NCBI GenBank assembly: GCA_016790225.1
Contig: JAEUOZ010000052.1
Span: forward strand, 124,001 to 188,000
DNA: 64,000 nt
Direction: 5' to 3'
Source of the DNA: Rubrivivax sp.
GTDB taxonomy: Bacteria > Pseudomonadota > Gammaproteobacteria > Burkholderiales > Burkholderiaceae
Shown piece by piece: positions 51,357 to 59,534 of this stretch (positions are counted from its first letter, which is position 1; each line of letters starts with the position of its first letter). Both the position numbers and the translations under genes were made by a program. The notes under the pieces are model-generated. The model was not told the DNA's origin. It ran no database searches and was given only the letters and a program-made list of their open reading frames with translations.

Positions 51357-51441
51357 TCACGAATCGGGATCCCTAGACATGGGGAGATTCCGGTGTGGCC
51401 ACCCTAATCACGAAACGGGGGCCTTTGGCAATTCGTGATTA
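51357..51441. repeat. Three TCACGAA half-sites including a perfect 10-bp inverted repeat
   Basis: TCACGAA occurs at 51357-51363 and 51408-51414, each followed closely by CGGG, and inverted at 51432-51438. TAATCACGAA (51405-51414) and TTCGTGATTA (51432-51441) are exact reverse complements around a 17-base spacer. The arrangement looks like a regulator-binding array, or a hairpin at the end of the pyrF message. No T-run follows. Confidence 0.55.
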
Positions 51442-51485
51442 AATCCACGCAACCCGGCTTAACCTGTTTCTTCCCCCCATTTGAA

Positions 51486-51518
51486 CACCCAGTTGAGGGG
51501 ATTGCCCTCATTTGGGTG
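51486..51518. repeat. Nested hairpin upstream of the PEP-CTERM gene
   Basis: CACCCA (51486-51491) pairs with TGGGTG (51513-51518), and inside it GAGGG (51495-51499) pairs with CCCTC (51505-51509), with a symmetric 3x3 internal loop and a 5-base end loop. It lies upstream of the likely start of transcription of the next gene, so a DNA-level or antisense role is as likely as an RNA one. Confidence 0.4.
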
Positions 51519-51548
51519 GTCGCACACTTCCTTCCAACGTTGCCCAGT

Positions 51549-51563
51549 TGGCAAGCGAGGTGC
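51549..51563 (+). promoter_or_regulatory. Possible sigma-54 promoter of the PEP-CTERM gene
   Basis: TGGCAAGCGAGGTGC matches the sigma-54 pattern TGGCAC-N5-TTGC except at two positions, with correct spacing of GG and GC. It lies about 73 bp before ATG 51636. PEP-CTERM genes in several bacteria are linked to the PrsK/PrsR sigma-54 system, which makes the match more credible. Confidence 0.4.
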
Positions 51564-51635
51564 GGTTCAGCCATCGGTCGCGGCTTCAGTTTTCTGCCGC
51601 ACCTGCCGATAGCTGTGCTACTTCCGGGGTCTTTC

Positions 51636-52541
51636 ATGTCGCTTTTTCTCGTCGCCGCCTTGACTGTCACGGGCTCTGTGCAGCCTTCGTGCTCCTGGGA
51701 TCGCCCGGGAGTGAACCCGTTCGTGGGCGACGTGGTGGCGGCGGTCGACCGTTATCAGGACATTCCGGCCGAGGTGCGCGAGACCCTGAAGAAGCGCATG
51801 TCGGCGCGCAAGTACGACGAGATCGCGACGATCAAGCGCGATACCGTGCTCGGCGCCTACCGCTATGCCGATCTGCGCGACATGCACTTCGGCAGCGGCA
51901 CCATCTGCCGCAGCGTCACCCGAGATCGCTGGAAGCCCGATACCCAGGAGCGTGGACTCGTCTACTGCGAAGACGGCCACTGCATCATCGTGCCGACCGT
52001 CTGTCGCAACGTCAGCCGGGTCACGCGGGTGCCGATGCAGAAGGCCCAGGCCGACGAAGCGGTGGGGCCGCAAGAAGCGCCGCCCGTCCCCTTCCTGGCG
52101 GCCATTCCGCCCGGTGAAAGCGAACTGCAGTTCGAAGCGCCAGCTGCCGGTGCGAGCCCCAACTTTGTCTCTGGTCTGAGCGCATCGTCTCCGCTGCTGC
52201 CGGCGGGCTCGGAGTCGGGCCTCGCCAGTGGCGGCAATGAGCTCAACGATCCCGCCTGGGGCCCCAGCTGGACCACCAGTGGCGGCCTGCCGCTCAGCCC
52301 GATCACCTTCGCCGGCGGTGGCGGCACAGGGGGTGGTGGCGGCGGTGGGATTCCTGGCATTCCCGGGATTCCAGGCATCCCCGGCATCCCCGGAATTCCC
52401 GGCTTGCCCGGCGGCGTTCCTGACCCGGGCAGCCTGCCGGTCACGCCGATCCCCGAGCCATCCACCTACGCCTTGATGGCGCTGGGCCTCGGTCTGGTGG
52501 CCTGGGCGGCAAGGCGTCGCAGACAAGTCAGCGCTCGCTGA
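51636..52541 (+). CDS. PEP-CTERM sorting-domain protein with collagen-like GIP repeats
   Basis: A 301-residue secreted protein. A short hydrophobic start (MSLFLVAALTVTGSVQ) serves as signal. Residues about 85-100 include RDMHFGSGTICRSV, typical of a PEP-CTERM subfamily I recall as the MHFG family. A glycine run and six GIP plus one GLP triplets (residues about 238-258) follow. The C-terminus has PEPSTYALMALGLGL, a membrane segment and RRRR, the signal for exosortase processing. It is probably exported into an exopolysaccharide matrix. No exosortase is in the window. ATG 51636 fits the signal peptide; its ribosome-binding site is weak. Confidence 0.85.
   Translation: MSLFLVAALTVTGSVQPSCSWDRPGVNPFVGDVVAAVDRYQDIPAEVRETLKKRMSARKYDEIATIKRDTVLGAYRYADLRDMHFGSGTICRSVTRDRWKPDTQERGLVYCEDGHCIIVPTVCRNVSRVTRVPMQKAQADEAVGPQEAPPVPFLAAIPPGESELQFEAPAAGASPNFVSGLSASSPLLPAGSESGLASGGNELNDPAWGPSWTTSGGLPLSPITFAGGGGTGGGGGGGIPGIPGIPGIPGIPGIPGLPGGVPDPGSLPVTPIPEPSTYALMALGLGLVAWAARRRRQVSAR
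52347..52409 (+). repeat. In-frame 9-bp repeats encoding GIP triplets
   Basis: Six consecutive 9-bp units encode Gly-Ile-Pro (52347-52400) and a seventh encodes Gly-Leu-Pro. Codons differ between units (GGG/GGC/GGA, ATT/ATC), so the array is kept for its protein rather than being a fresh slippage product. It is preceded by a run of glycine codons. Confidence 0.85.
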
Positions 52542-52550
52542 CGTCACGGC

Positions 52551-52570
52551 GCCCGCCGTTCGGTGCGGGC
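52551..52570. terminator. Possible bidirectional terminator
   Basis: GCCCGC (52551-52556) and GCGGGC (52565-52570) form a perfect 6-bp stem in the 34-bp gap between the convergent PEP-CTERM and M14 genes. No T-run, so confidence is low. Confidence 0.35.
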
Positions 52571-52575
52571 CCGCC

Positions 52576-54273
52576 TCAATCCAGCTGAACTTCCGCGCTC
52601 ACGCTGCCCGCCCGATCGGCCGTCGCGCGCAAGCCGACCACGCTGCCACGCGGCGCACGCACCACCCATTCCGCGACTTCGCGGTCGCCGGTGATCTTGC
52701 GATGGGGCAGAAAGGCCTGCAGGCTGACCTTGGGCGCGTGCCCTTCGAGGTGACCCTGGACCATGCGCTCGCGGCCGCTGATCAGGCTGGCGCTGGACGG
52801 CAGCGCAATCTCGAAGACGGTGCCGCGGGCCACCTTGCGCTCCAGCGCGCGGTTTGTCACGTAGCTGGGCAGGTAACCGGCATTGGCCACGGCCATGCGC
52901 ACGCGCCAGGTATCCGGCCCCAGCGCGCGGACCTCCGTGCGCAGCAGCTCCAGCTGCGGCAAGGACAGCGCCAGCTGATTCAGCCAGGCCGGAAACCGCT
53001 GTGCTTCACGCTGACGAAGCTCGGGGGGCGGGTTTCTCCAGTAGTTCAGCCGATCCCAGCCGCCCAATTCCACATCCCCCAATTGGGGGTGACGGAAGGG
53101 ATACCAATTCACGTGCGCCTTGCCCTGGCACTGCTCGTCGCTCCATTTCAGCAGCTTCAGGTCGTCCTCGGGCGGGTGCTCGCGATACCAATCGATCCAT
53201 TCGTAATCGGTGATGCCGGCTTCCTTGTTGGGTGCCCAGATCTCGACGGTCCAGAACAGCGCCCCCAGATGCTCGTAAACCCAGTCCTGTGTGCCCGTGA
53301 TCACTTCCTTGGGGTGGTACTTGAAGTCATGGTAAATACTGATGGCTGGGTATCCCGTGAGCTTTGCGCCGAGTTCCGACAGGCGCTTGTAGATCCACAG
53401 ATCCTCCGGCGTCATGTCTTCGTCGCTCTGCGTACCCATGGGCCGCAGGATCACGCCGCTGTGGGTGTGGAAGCTCACCGCCGCGCCGATGTTGGGGTGA
53501 CGGGCGATGAAGTCCACCATCGCGCGCACCTCGGGCTCGCTGGTGGGGTAGGGGCCGGCGCCGGTCTGTTCGAACTCCTGGCGCCAGGCGGCGGGGAAGT
53601 TGCGGTTCAGATCCAGGCCCTCGACATCCTTGTTGACCTCGATGCGCAGCCCGTCGAAGTGACGCAGCGTGCCTTCCGGCATGACGCGGTAGTAGGTGCC
53701 GCCGAACTCGCCGGGCTCGCGCGGGATCATCACGCGCGGATCGGCGGGGTGCGGCTTCCAGGCGCCGTGGGCATCGCGCAGCCGCATGTGCAGCACGCGG
53801 CCGTCGCCATCCACGTCCTCGACTGTCAGGCCGTCCACCGGCTCCTCATCGTACGGGTAGGGGCGCGTGGAGGCGCGGATGTAGCGCGGCCGATCAGCCA
53901 GTGCCAGCTCGGCGCCGTCGGGGTTGAGGCGCGGCGCCAGGTAGACGGTGCGCGTGTCCAGCAGGCGCGTCACCGCCTCATCGTGGGCATAGCCGTTGGC
54001 CAGATGGTGCAGCCAGTAGAGGCAGGCGGTGCAGGCCGTCAGCTCGGCCGCGTGGATGTTGCCGTCCACCCAGAAGCCCGGCTTCTCGTCGTCGTGCCCG
54101 CTGGAGCGGTTGGTGATCACCAGCAGCCAGATGTCGCGCCCTTCGAAGCTGCGCCCCAGGGAGCGCAGCTCGATCAGCCCGGGCAGTGCCGCGGCGTACT
54201 CGCGCAGCAGCCGGGTCAGGTCGTCATGTCGGTAGAAGAGGTCGAAGCGGGGCGAAGGCAGGACAGCGGGCAT
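52576..54273 (-). CDS. M14-family zinc carboxypeptidase
   Basis: A 565-residue peptidase. The zinc motif HAAE is in WVDGNIHAAELTACT, with the arginine and substrate loop LDLNRNFPAAW and the third zinc histidine in VSFHTHSGVILRP. The catalytic glutamate is probably in LFWTVEIWAPN. The C-terminal 120 residues look like a beta-sandwich. There is no signal peptide, so it is probably cytoplasmic; the substrate is unknown. It is convergent with the PEP-CTERM gene. Confidence 0.88.
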   Translation of the reverse strand: MPAVLPSPRFDLFYRHDDLTRLLREYAAALPGLIELRSLGRSFEGRDIWLLVITNRSSGHDDEKPGFWVDGNIHAAELTACTACLYWLHHLANGYAHDEAVTRLLDTRTVYLAPRLNPDGAELALADRPRYIRASTRPYPYDEEPVDGLTVEDVDGDGRVLHMRLRDAHGAWKPHPADPRVMIPREPGEFGGTYYRVMPEGTLRHFDGLRIEVNKDVEGLDLNRNFPAAWRQEFEQTGAGPYPTSEPEVRAMVDFIARHPNIGAAVSFHTHSGVILRPMGTQSDEDMTPEDLWIYKRLSELGAKLTGYPAISIYHDFKYHPKEVITGTQDWVYEHLGALFWTVEIWAPNKEAGITDYEWIDWYREHPPEDDLKLLKWSDEQCQGKAHVNWYPFRHPQLGDVELGGWDRLNYWRNPPPELRQREAQRFPAWLNQLALSLPQLELLRTEVRALGPDTWRVRMAVANAGYLPSYVTNRALERKVARGTVFEIALPSSASLISGRERMVQGHLEGHAPKVSLQAFLPHRKITGDREVAEWVVRAPRGSVVGLRATADRAGSVSAEVQLD

Positions 54274-54422
54274 GGGACAGGTCGGATGGGGCAGGCGGAA
54301 GGTGCGCAGCCAGGCAGGGGCAGCGGCCGTCGGGGCGGCGCTCCGCCCTTGGATGGATCCCTGTCATTGGCGCCGCTTGCCCGTTCACGCGGCACCGGAC
54401 AAACCCTGCTCACCGACCGCCG

Positions 54423-55196
54423 TCACTGCCCCTTGAAGAGGGCCTGGAAGTGGCGTGACACCGGCAGTCGCTCGGGCCGGCCGCGCAACACCAGGTGCAT
54501 GTTGCCTTCGTCCACGCGCACCGCGCTGGCCACATGCCGCTGCGCCACGATCACCGAGCGGTGCACCTGCCAGAAGCGCTGGGGCTCCAGCTGCGCCAGC
54601 AGCTCCTTGAGCGGCGTTCGGATGAGGGCTTCGCCGTCCTGGCCTTCGGTTCGGTAGACCACGCGGGTGTAGCGCGAGTCGGACTCGAAGAAGATCACGT
54701 CGGCCACCGGGATGAGGCGCACTTCCTTGCCCACGCTCGCCTGGATCACCTCCAGCGGCGGCGCGCGCCGTGTCTGCGCCGCCAGCTGATCCAGCAGCTG
54801 CTGCAGGCCCGCCGGCGCCGGCAGCGGGGCCGGCTGGGCCAGCCGCTGCCGCACGCGCTGCACGGCCTGGGCCAGCCGCTCGCCGTCGACCGGCTTGAGC
54901 ACGTAGTCCACCGCCCCGGCGTCGAAGGCCGCCAGCGCGTGATCGCCATAGGCCGTGACAAACACCACCGGCGCGCGGCCCTGGATGCGCTGCGCGACCT
55001 CGATGCCGGTCATGCCCGGCATGCGGATGTCCAGGAAGCAGACCTGAGGCTCGTGCTCCAGAAAGCTGTCCCAGGCGTCGATGCCGTGCACGCAGCGGGC
55101 CACGATGCGCAGTTCGGGCCAGGCGGTCTGCAGCGCGTGGGCCAGCTGCTCGCGCGGGCCTTCTTCGTCGTCGGCGATCAAGGCCGTGAGGGTCAT
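54423..55196 (-). CDS. LytTR-family response regulator
   Basis: A 257-residue regulator. The receiver domain has acidic pocket D9-D10 and phospho-acceptor D56 (CFLDIRMPGMTG), then VFVTAYGDHA and LKPVDGERL. The C-terminal LytTR DNA-binding domain follows (about residues 155-257, EVIQASVGKEVRLIPV and FWQVHRSVIV). ATG 55196 has AAGGAG upstream. It is directly downstream of its partner kinase, 18 bp apart. The pair resembles AlgR/LytR systems; targets are unknown. Confidence 0.92.
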   Translation of the reverse strand: MTLTALIADDEEGPREQLAHALQTAWPELRIVARCVHGIDAWDSFLEHEPQVCFLDIRMPGMTGIEVAQRIQGRAPVVFVTAYGDHALAAFDAGAVDYVLKPVDGERLAQAVQRVRQRLAQPAPLPAPAGLQQLLDQLAAQTRRAPPLEVIQASVGKEVRLIPVADVIFFESDSRYTRVVYRTEGQDGEALIRTPLKELLAQLEPQRFWQVHRSVIVAQRHVASAVRVDEGNMHLVLRGRPERLPVSRHFQALFKGQ

Positions 55197-55214
55197 GGGC
55201 GCTCCTTGCGGCAT

Positions 55215-56414
55215 TCAGGCGGAAAGGCAGGGCGGTGGAAGCGGCGCGGGCTCGCGCAGCGGCACGCGCAGCAGGGCCACCGTGTCGGCGCCGTCCAGCC
55301 CCAGCTGCAGCGTGCCGACCTCGCCGAAGCGGTGACGCAGGCGTTCGCGGCTGTTGCGCAGACCCACGCCGTCGACGGCCTGCGGGCTCAGAAGGCCGGC
55401 GCTGTCGCGCACCTCGATCTCGACCTGCTCGCCGTCCGCGCGCGCCTTCAAGCCCACGCGGCCGCCGGACAGACTGGCGCTGACGCCATGCTCGACGGCG
55501 TTCTCCACCAGCGTCAGCAGCAGCCCCGGCGGCAGGCTCAGACCTTCGACCTCTGGATCCAGCTCGACGCTCCAGGCCAGCCGCTCACCGAGCCGCGAGG
55601 ACATGACGTTCAGATAGTGGCGCACGAGGGCGGCTTCCTCGATCAGGCTCACCTGTTCTCGCCCCAGCAGCTCGGTCGAGCCGCGCAGGAAGGCCGTCAG
55701 CGCGCGCAGCAAGGGGCCGGCGCGCGGATCGCCCTGATCGACCCAGTGCTGTACCGCGGACAAGGTGTTGAAGATGAAGTGCGGCTGGATCTGCCCCTGC
55801 AGCAGCTTGAGCTGGGCCTGCACGGCCTGCGCCGTGGCGGCATCACGCTCGTGCTGCAGCCGCAGCTCCCGCAGTTCGCGCTCCAGCAGCTGGCGCCGCA
55901 GCTGAGCCACGCCCCACAGCAGCAACAGGATGGCGCCCGAGGTCAGGCCGATGGCCGGTATCAGGATCTTCAAGGCGTCCAGCAGCCGCCCGGCCAGCAG
56001 GCCCGGTTCCAGGCTGCCGGTGCGGGAATAGTGTCCCAGCACGAATCCGCTCAGCGCGCCCAGCGCAGCCAGCAGCACGATGCGGGGAAAGACCTTGCGG
56101 ATCGTGCTCCCTGACCACAGCGCAGGCTGGAGCCAGGCCGCCAGCCCCATCAGCGGCAGCGCCAGCCACAAAAGGCCTGCGCCGGTGGCCACCCACCAGG
56201 GCAGGCCGATCTGCGTCAGCCCCACGCTGCTGCCGACCACCGCGGCCAGCAGGCCCAGCCAGAAGGCCAGCCCGCGCCGGCTGTAGAGAAAGCGGTCGAT
56301 GAGGATCGACTGCTCGCGCAGTTGCGGATCCATGCGCGCGTAGTACGGCTCGGCCCAGCGCGCATAGGCGCGCTGCAGGCGATTGCCTTGGGACAGGGGC
56401 GTGAACGGCTGCAT
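55215..56414 (-). CDS. LytS/AlgZ-type membrane sensor histidine kinase
   Basis: A 399-residue kinase. Four hydrophobic helices lie between residues about 48 and 170. A coiled helix follows, then the His_kinase-type box QIQPHFIFNTLSAVQHW, with its phospho-accepting histidine, and the ATP site LVENAVEHGV and GVGLRNSRERL. There is no periplasmic sensor domain, so the signal is probably felt in the membrane. It is co-transcribed with the LytTR regulator. Confidence 0.9.
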   Translation of the reverse strand: MQPFTPLSQGNRLQRAYARWAEPYYARMDPQLREQSILIDRFLYSRRGLAFWLGLLAAVVGSSVGLTQIGLPWWVATGAGLLWLALPLMGLAAWLQPALWSGSTIRKVFPRIVLLAALGALSGFVLGHYSRTGSLEPGLLAGRLLDALKILIPAIGLTSGAILLLLWGVAQLRRQLLERELRELRLQHERDAATAQAVQAQLKLLQGQIQPHFIFNTLSAVQHWVDQGDPRAGPLLRALTAFLRGSTELLGREQVSLIEEAALVRHYLNVMSSRLGERLAWSVELDPEVEGLSLPPGLLLTLVENAVEHGVSASLSGGRVGLKARADGEQVEIEVRDSAGLLSPQAVDGVGLRNSRERLRHRFGEVGTLQLGLDGADTVALLRVPLREPAPLPPPCLSA

Positions 56415-56537
56415 GCACAGGCAGTGTAGGCAGCCCGCAGAGCGCCTGCTTGGCGCGCAGAACCAGTGGCGTCAATGGCGGTCGACTGGCAACAGGCCGG
56501 GATGAATGGCGGGGAATGTCAGAAGCGGCCCGCAGCC

Positions 56538-57296
56538 TCAGGCGGGCAGCGCCGCGCCGTCGACGAAGACGCGCAGTTCGCCCGGCGCCATGGCCACCCA
56601 GGGTTCGTCCTGGGTCAGCGGCTCGGTGGCGACGATGACGACGCGATCGCTGGGCAGGGTCAGCTGCGCGAAGTCGACGCTCAGATCCTCATCGGCCAGC
56701 GTCGCCTTGCAGAAGGGGTGCTGGCGCTGCAGCCAGTGCAGCTTTGTCGAGGCATGGGCCCACAGCGCCGTGCCGTTGGACAGCAGCAGGTTGAAGCTGC
56801 CGTGGGCGTGCAGCCGCGGCAGCAGCTCGCGCAGCGTGGCGCTCAGCTCCGGCACGGCGGGCACCTGGGCGTGCGCCTTGGCCAGCTCCTGCATCAGCCA
56901 GCAGAAGGCATGCTCGCTGTCGGTGCCGCCCACGGGCCGGAAGGCACCATGCAGCGGCGGACGAAAGGCCTTGAGATCGCCGTTGTGCGCCATGACCCAG
57001 TAGCGGCCCCACAGCTCGCGCACGAAGGGGTGGGTGTTTTCCAGCGCCACGCTGCCCTGCGTGGCCTTGCGGATGTGGGCGATGACCTGCCGGCTGCGGA
57101 TCGGGTAGCGCCGGACCAGCTCGGCCACCGGCGAATGCCGCGCGCTGGCCGGATCGACGAACAGGCGCAGACCGAGCCCTTCAAAGAAAGCCACGCCGAA
57201 ACCATCCTTGTGCTCTTCGGCGCGCGTGGCCAGACCGGTGAAGCTGAAGCACACGTCGGTGGGCACATTGGCATTCATGCCCAGGAGCTGGCACAT
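56538..57296 (-). CDS. Class II glutamine amidotransferase-like protein (YafJ type)
   Basis: A 252-residue Ntn hydrolase. The catalytic cysteine is Cys2 (MCQLLGMNANVPTD), which must be exposed by removal of Met1. VIAHIRKATQG, FVRELWGRYWVMAHNGDL and GGTDSEHAF bind glutamine. There is no second domain to use the ammonia, as in YafJ, whose role is unsettled. It is 35 bp downstream of the flavoprotein gene in the same direction. Confidence 0.88.
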   Translation of the reverse strand: MCQLLGMNANVPTDVCFSFTGLATRAEEHKDGFGVAFFEGLGLRLFVDPASARHSPVAELVRRYPIRSRQVIAHIRKATQGSVALENTHPFVRELWGRYWVMAHNGDLKAFRPPLHGAFRPVGGTDSEHAFCWLMQELAKAHAQVPAVPELSATLRELLPRLHAHGSFNLLLSNGTALWAHASTKLHWLQRQHPFCKATLADEDLSVDFAQLTLPSDRVVIVATEPLTQDEPWVAMAPGELRVFVDGAALPA

Positions 57297-57331
57297 GGGG
57301 TGTGGGGGCGTGCGCTGCGCCGCGGCAGCAG

Positions 57332-58612
57332 CTACTCGACGATGAGCTTGTAGAGGCCGCGCAGGGTCACCAGCTGCGCGGGTGTGGACTTCTCTTCCAG
57401 CAGGTTGGACATGCGCTGGCGCAGGCGCGGGCTCTTGGCCGCGCGGCGGATCAGGATCTCGGTCAACCAGGGCCGGTAGTTCACCTTGTTGCCCTTTTCG
57501 TAGAGATCGAACTTCGGCTTCAGGCGGGCGATGGCCTGGCGGTAATGGTCCATCACCGCGGCGTCGTCCAGGCCCTCGTCCCGGGCAGCCACGATGGCCC
57601 GGGCCGCCAGCAGACCGGTTTCCATGGCCTTGCCGATGCCTTCGCCGGTGAACGAATAGGTGGCGCCCGCAGCCTCGCCGGTCACCAGCATCCCGGGCCG
57701 CGCGAGCGTTGCGCCCTCCAGGGAGCTGCGCAGCGGCGCGCCCTTCAGTTCACCCTGCAGCGTGCCGCTGCGCATCAGCTCGCGCGCCGGCGCATGCAGC
57801 TCGGTGAAGGCGGCAAAGACCTCGCGCAGATTGACGTTGCGCATGGCACCGCCGCTTCGGTGGCTGTCGATGATGCCCACGCCGATGTTGTAGATGCCCT
57901 TGCCGCAGGGAAAGATCCAGCCGTAGCCCGGCTTGAGCCGCGAGTGCCAGACCACCTGCAGGCGGTCATCCAGCTCGGGCATTTCGGCCCAACCCGGGTG
58001 ATGCACGTAGCCGCGCAGCCCCATGGCGCTGGGGCTCTGCCGTTCGCACATGCCCGATGCCAGCAGCGCCTGCGGCGGCGCACCGGTGGCGAGCACGAGC
58101 TGCCGCGCGCGCACCTCGACCGTCTCGCGCGTGCCGCTGCCGGTGCGTCGCAGCCGCGCGCCGATCGTGCGGCCGGCGTCGTCCTGCAGCGTGCCCTCGA
58201 AGCGCCAGGGGGCATGAAACTCGGCGCCGGCCGACTGGGCGCCCAGCATGAGGATGTGATCCAGCTCGCGCCGCGGCAGCACGGCCAGCGTGCCGGGCAC
58301 ATCGACAAAGCGGCCGCTGGGCGCGTAGCAGCGTACCTGGCTGATCGGTTGCGCGTGCTGCATGACGGCCTCCAGCAGGCCCAGCTGGCGCAGCGCGGCA
58401 TGCGCATCGGGGATCAGCCCGTCGCCGCAGGTCTTGTCGCGCGGAAAGCGGTGCTGATCGACCAGCACCGTGCGCAGCCCCGCCTGGGCTGTCCACCGGG
58501 CACAGGCGCTGCCGGCCGGGCCGGCGCCGATGACCAGCACCTCGCACTCGGCCGGCGGCATCGGGGCCGGGTGTTCGGCATTCACGACAGGTTCAGCGGG
58601 CGTATCGGTCAT
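57332..58612 (-). CDS. Geranylgeranyl reductase-family FAD oxidoreductase
   Basis: A 426-residue flavoprotein. The FAD-binding start is VLVIGAGPAGSACARW near residue 27, followed by DKTCGDGLIPDA, a family cysteine segment, and the second nucleotide motif LVTGEAAGATYSFTGEGIG. Relatives reduce isoprenoid chains or act as monooxygenases. No bacteriochlorophyll or carotenoid genes are adjacent, so its substrate is open. Confidence 0.82.
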   Translation of the reverse strand: MTDTPAEPVVNAEHPAPMPPAECEVLVIGAGPAGSACARWTAQAGLRTVLVDQHRFPRDKTCGDGLIPDAHAALRQLGLLEAVMQHAQPISQVRCYAPSGRFVDVPGTLAVLPRRELDHILMLGAQSAGAEFHAPWRFEGTLQDDAGRTIGARLRRTGSGTRETVEVRARQLVLATGAPPQALLASGMCERQSPSAMGLRGYVHHPGWAEMPELDDRLQVVWHSRLKPGYGWIFPCGKGIYNIGVGIIDSHRSGGAMRNVNLREVFAAFTELHAPARELMRSGTLQGELKGAPLRSSLEGATLARPGMLVTGEAAGATYSFTGEGIGKAMETGLLAARAIVAARDEGLDDAAVMDHYRQAIARLKPKFDLYEKGNKVNYRPWLTEILIRRAAKSPRLRQRMSNLLEEKSTPAQLVTLRGLYKLIVE

Positions 58613-58708
58613 GGCGGATGGCGGCGCGATTGTAGGCAGGCCGCTTGACGTGGGTCAGTGCTGTCTGCCGGGCTGCGAACCATCATGATTCCGAAAGGAG
58701 ACAGACCG

Positions 58709-59101
58709 ATGGACAACGCCACAAGACATCTGACGCCCGGCCAGCGCGCCCTGCTGCGTGCGGAGCTTGAACTGCGCCAGCGGCAGCTCGATCAGCAGCT
58801 GGCGCTGCACCAGGAGGGCCGCTCGCGTGTCGAGCACGCGCGGGACGTGCTGGAGCGCGATCACGACGACGCGCCGCAGCGCGCGATGGATCGGGAGGTC
58901 GATCTGGCGCTGTCGGACATCGACACGCACGAGCTGGGCCTGGTCAGCCGTGCGCTGCTGCGTCTGGACGCCGAGGATTTTGGTGCCTGCGCCGACTGCG
59001 GCGAAGGCATCCCGTTTGATCGCCTGCGCGTCGAGCCGCATGCGCTGCGCTGCGTCGCCTGCGAGTCGCGACACGAAACGAACACCCAACGAAAGGCCTG
59101 A
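58709..59101 (+). CDS. TraR/DksA-family zinc-finger protein
   Basis: A 130-residue protein. A long helical hairpin (residues about 12-75) precedes a four-cysteine zinc finger, CADCGEGIPFDRL then CVACES. The family binds the secondary channel of RNA polymerase. The acidic tip residues of true DksA are not clearly kept, so its action may differ. AAAGGAG precedes the ATG. It is followed after 4 bp by an eRF1-like gene, with probable coupling. Confidence 0.88.
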   Translation: MDNATRHLTPGQRALLRAELELRQRQLDQQLALHQEGRSRVEHARDVLERDHDDAPQRAMDREVDLALSDIDTHELGLVSRALLRLDAEDFGACADCGEGIPFDRLRVEPHALRCVACESRHETNTQRKA

Positions 59102-59105
59102 TGAG

Positions 59106-59483
59106 ATGACAACGTTCCATGCGGTGGTGCTGATCGACCACACCCACGCGCAGATCCTGCAGTTCGACGCCGAGCATGTCGAGGCCAGCCGTCTGAAGGC
59201 GCACAGCCACCATCCGCGCCACCACAGCACGGTGCGCAGCGAGCACGAGTTCTTCGGGCAGGTCTGCGATGCCTTGCGCGGCATTGCCGAGGTGCTGGTG
59301 ACCGGATCCCACACCAGCCTGGCTGACTTTCGACACTATGCGGAGAAGCACCGGCCGCAGACGGCCGCGCAGATCGTCGGCTATGAGACGGTCGATCACC
59401 CGACCGAGAACCAGCTGGTGGCCCTGGCGCGACGCTACTTTCTCAAGTACGACCGCATGAGCGGCACGCCCACACCCACCTGA
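59106..59483 (+). CDS. Small eRF1/RNase H-like fold protein (translational machinery family)
   Basis: A 125-residue protein. Its VVLIDHTHAQILQFD start, the AEVLVTGSHTSLADFRHYAE middle and the QIVGYETVDHP end match the archaeo-eukaryotic release factor domain fold seen in stress-linked bacterial proteins. It has no GGQ motif, so it is not a release factor by itself. ATG 59106 lies 4 bp after the DksA-like stop. A shared role with that protein at RNA polymerase or the ribosome is inference. Confidence 0.7.
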   Translation: MTTFHAVVLIDHTHAQILQFDAEHVEASRLKAHSHHPRHHSTVRSEHEFFGQVCDALRGIAEVLVTGSHTSLADFRHYAEKHRPQTAAQIVGYETVDHPTENQLVALARRYFLKYDRMSGTPTPT

Positions 59484-59495
59484 GCGGCCCGCCAC

Positions 59496-59523
59496 GGCCT
59501 CGGGGTGCGCTGAGCCCGAGGCC
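59496..59523. terminator. Hairpin in a convergent gap, probable bidirectional terminator
   Basis: GGCCTCGGG (59496-59504) and CCCGAGGCC (59515-59523) form a perfect 9-bp stem with a 10-base loop. It lies between the stop codons of two convergent genes. It lacks a T-run on either side. Confidence 0.5.
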
Positions 59524-59534
59524 GGGAAGCCGGC

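Larger units (their letters stand above)
51318..51635. other. Structured 318-bp gap before the PEP-CTERM gene
   Basis: No gene is seen here, although one frame is open. The gap is less GC-rich than its neighbours. It contains three TCACGAA half-sites, a perfect 10-bp inverted repeat, a nested hairpin and a possible sigma-54 promoter, listed separately. It probably holds the pyrF 3' end and the control region of the PEP-CTERM gene. Confidence 0.5.

Noticed and set aside
51435..51635. A 67-residue upstream extension of the PEP-CTERM protein
   Set aside because: It covers repeats and a likely promoter, and the signal peptide begins at the ATG at 51636.
52347..52409. The 9-bp repeats considered as a CRISPR-like array
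   Set aside because: Units are contiguous without spacers and in frame as Gly-Ile-Pro; no cas genes are present.
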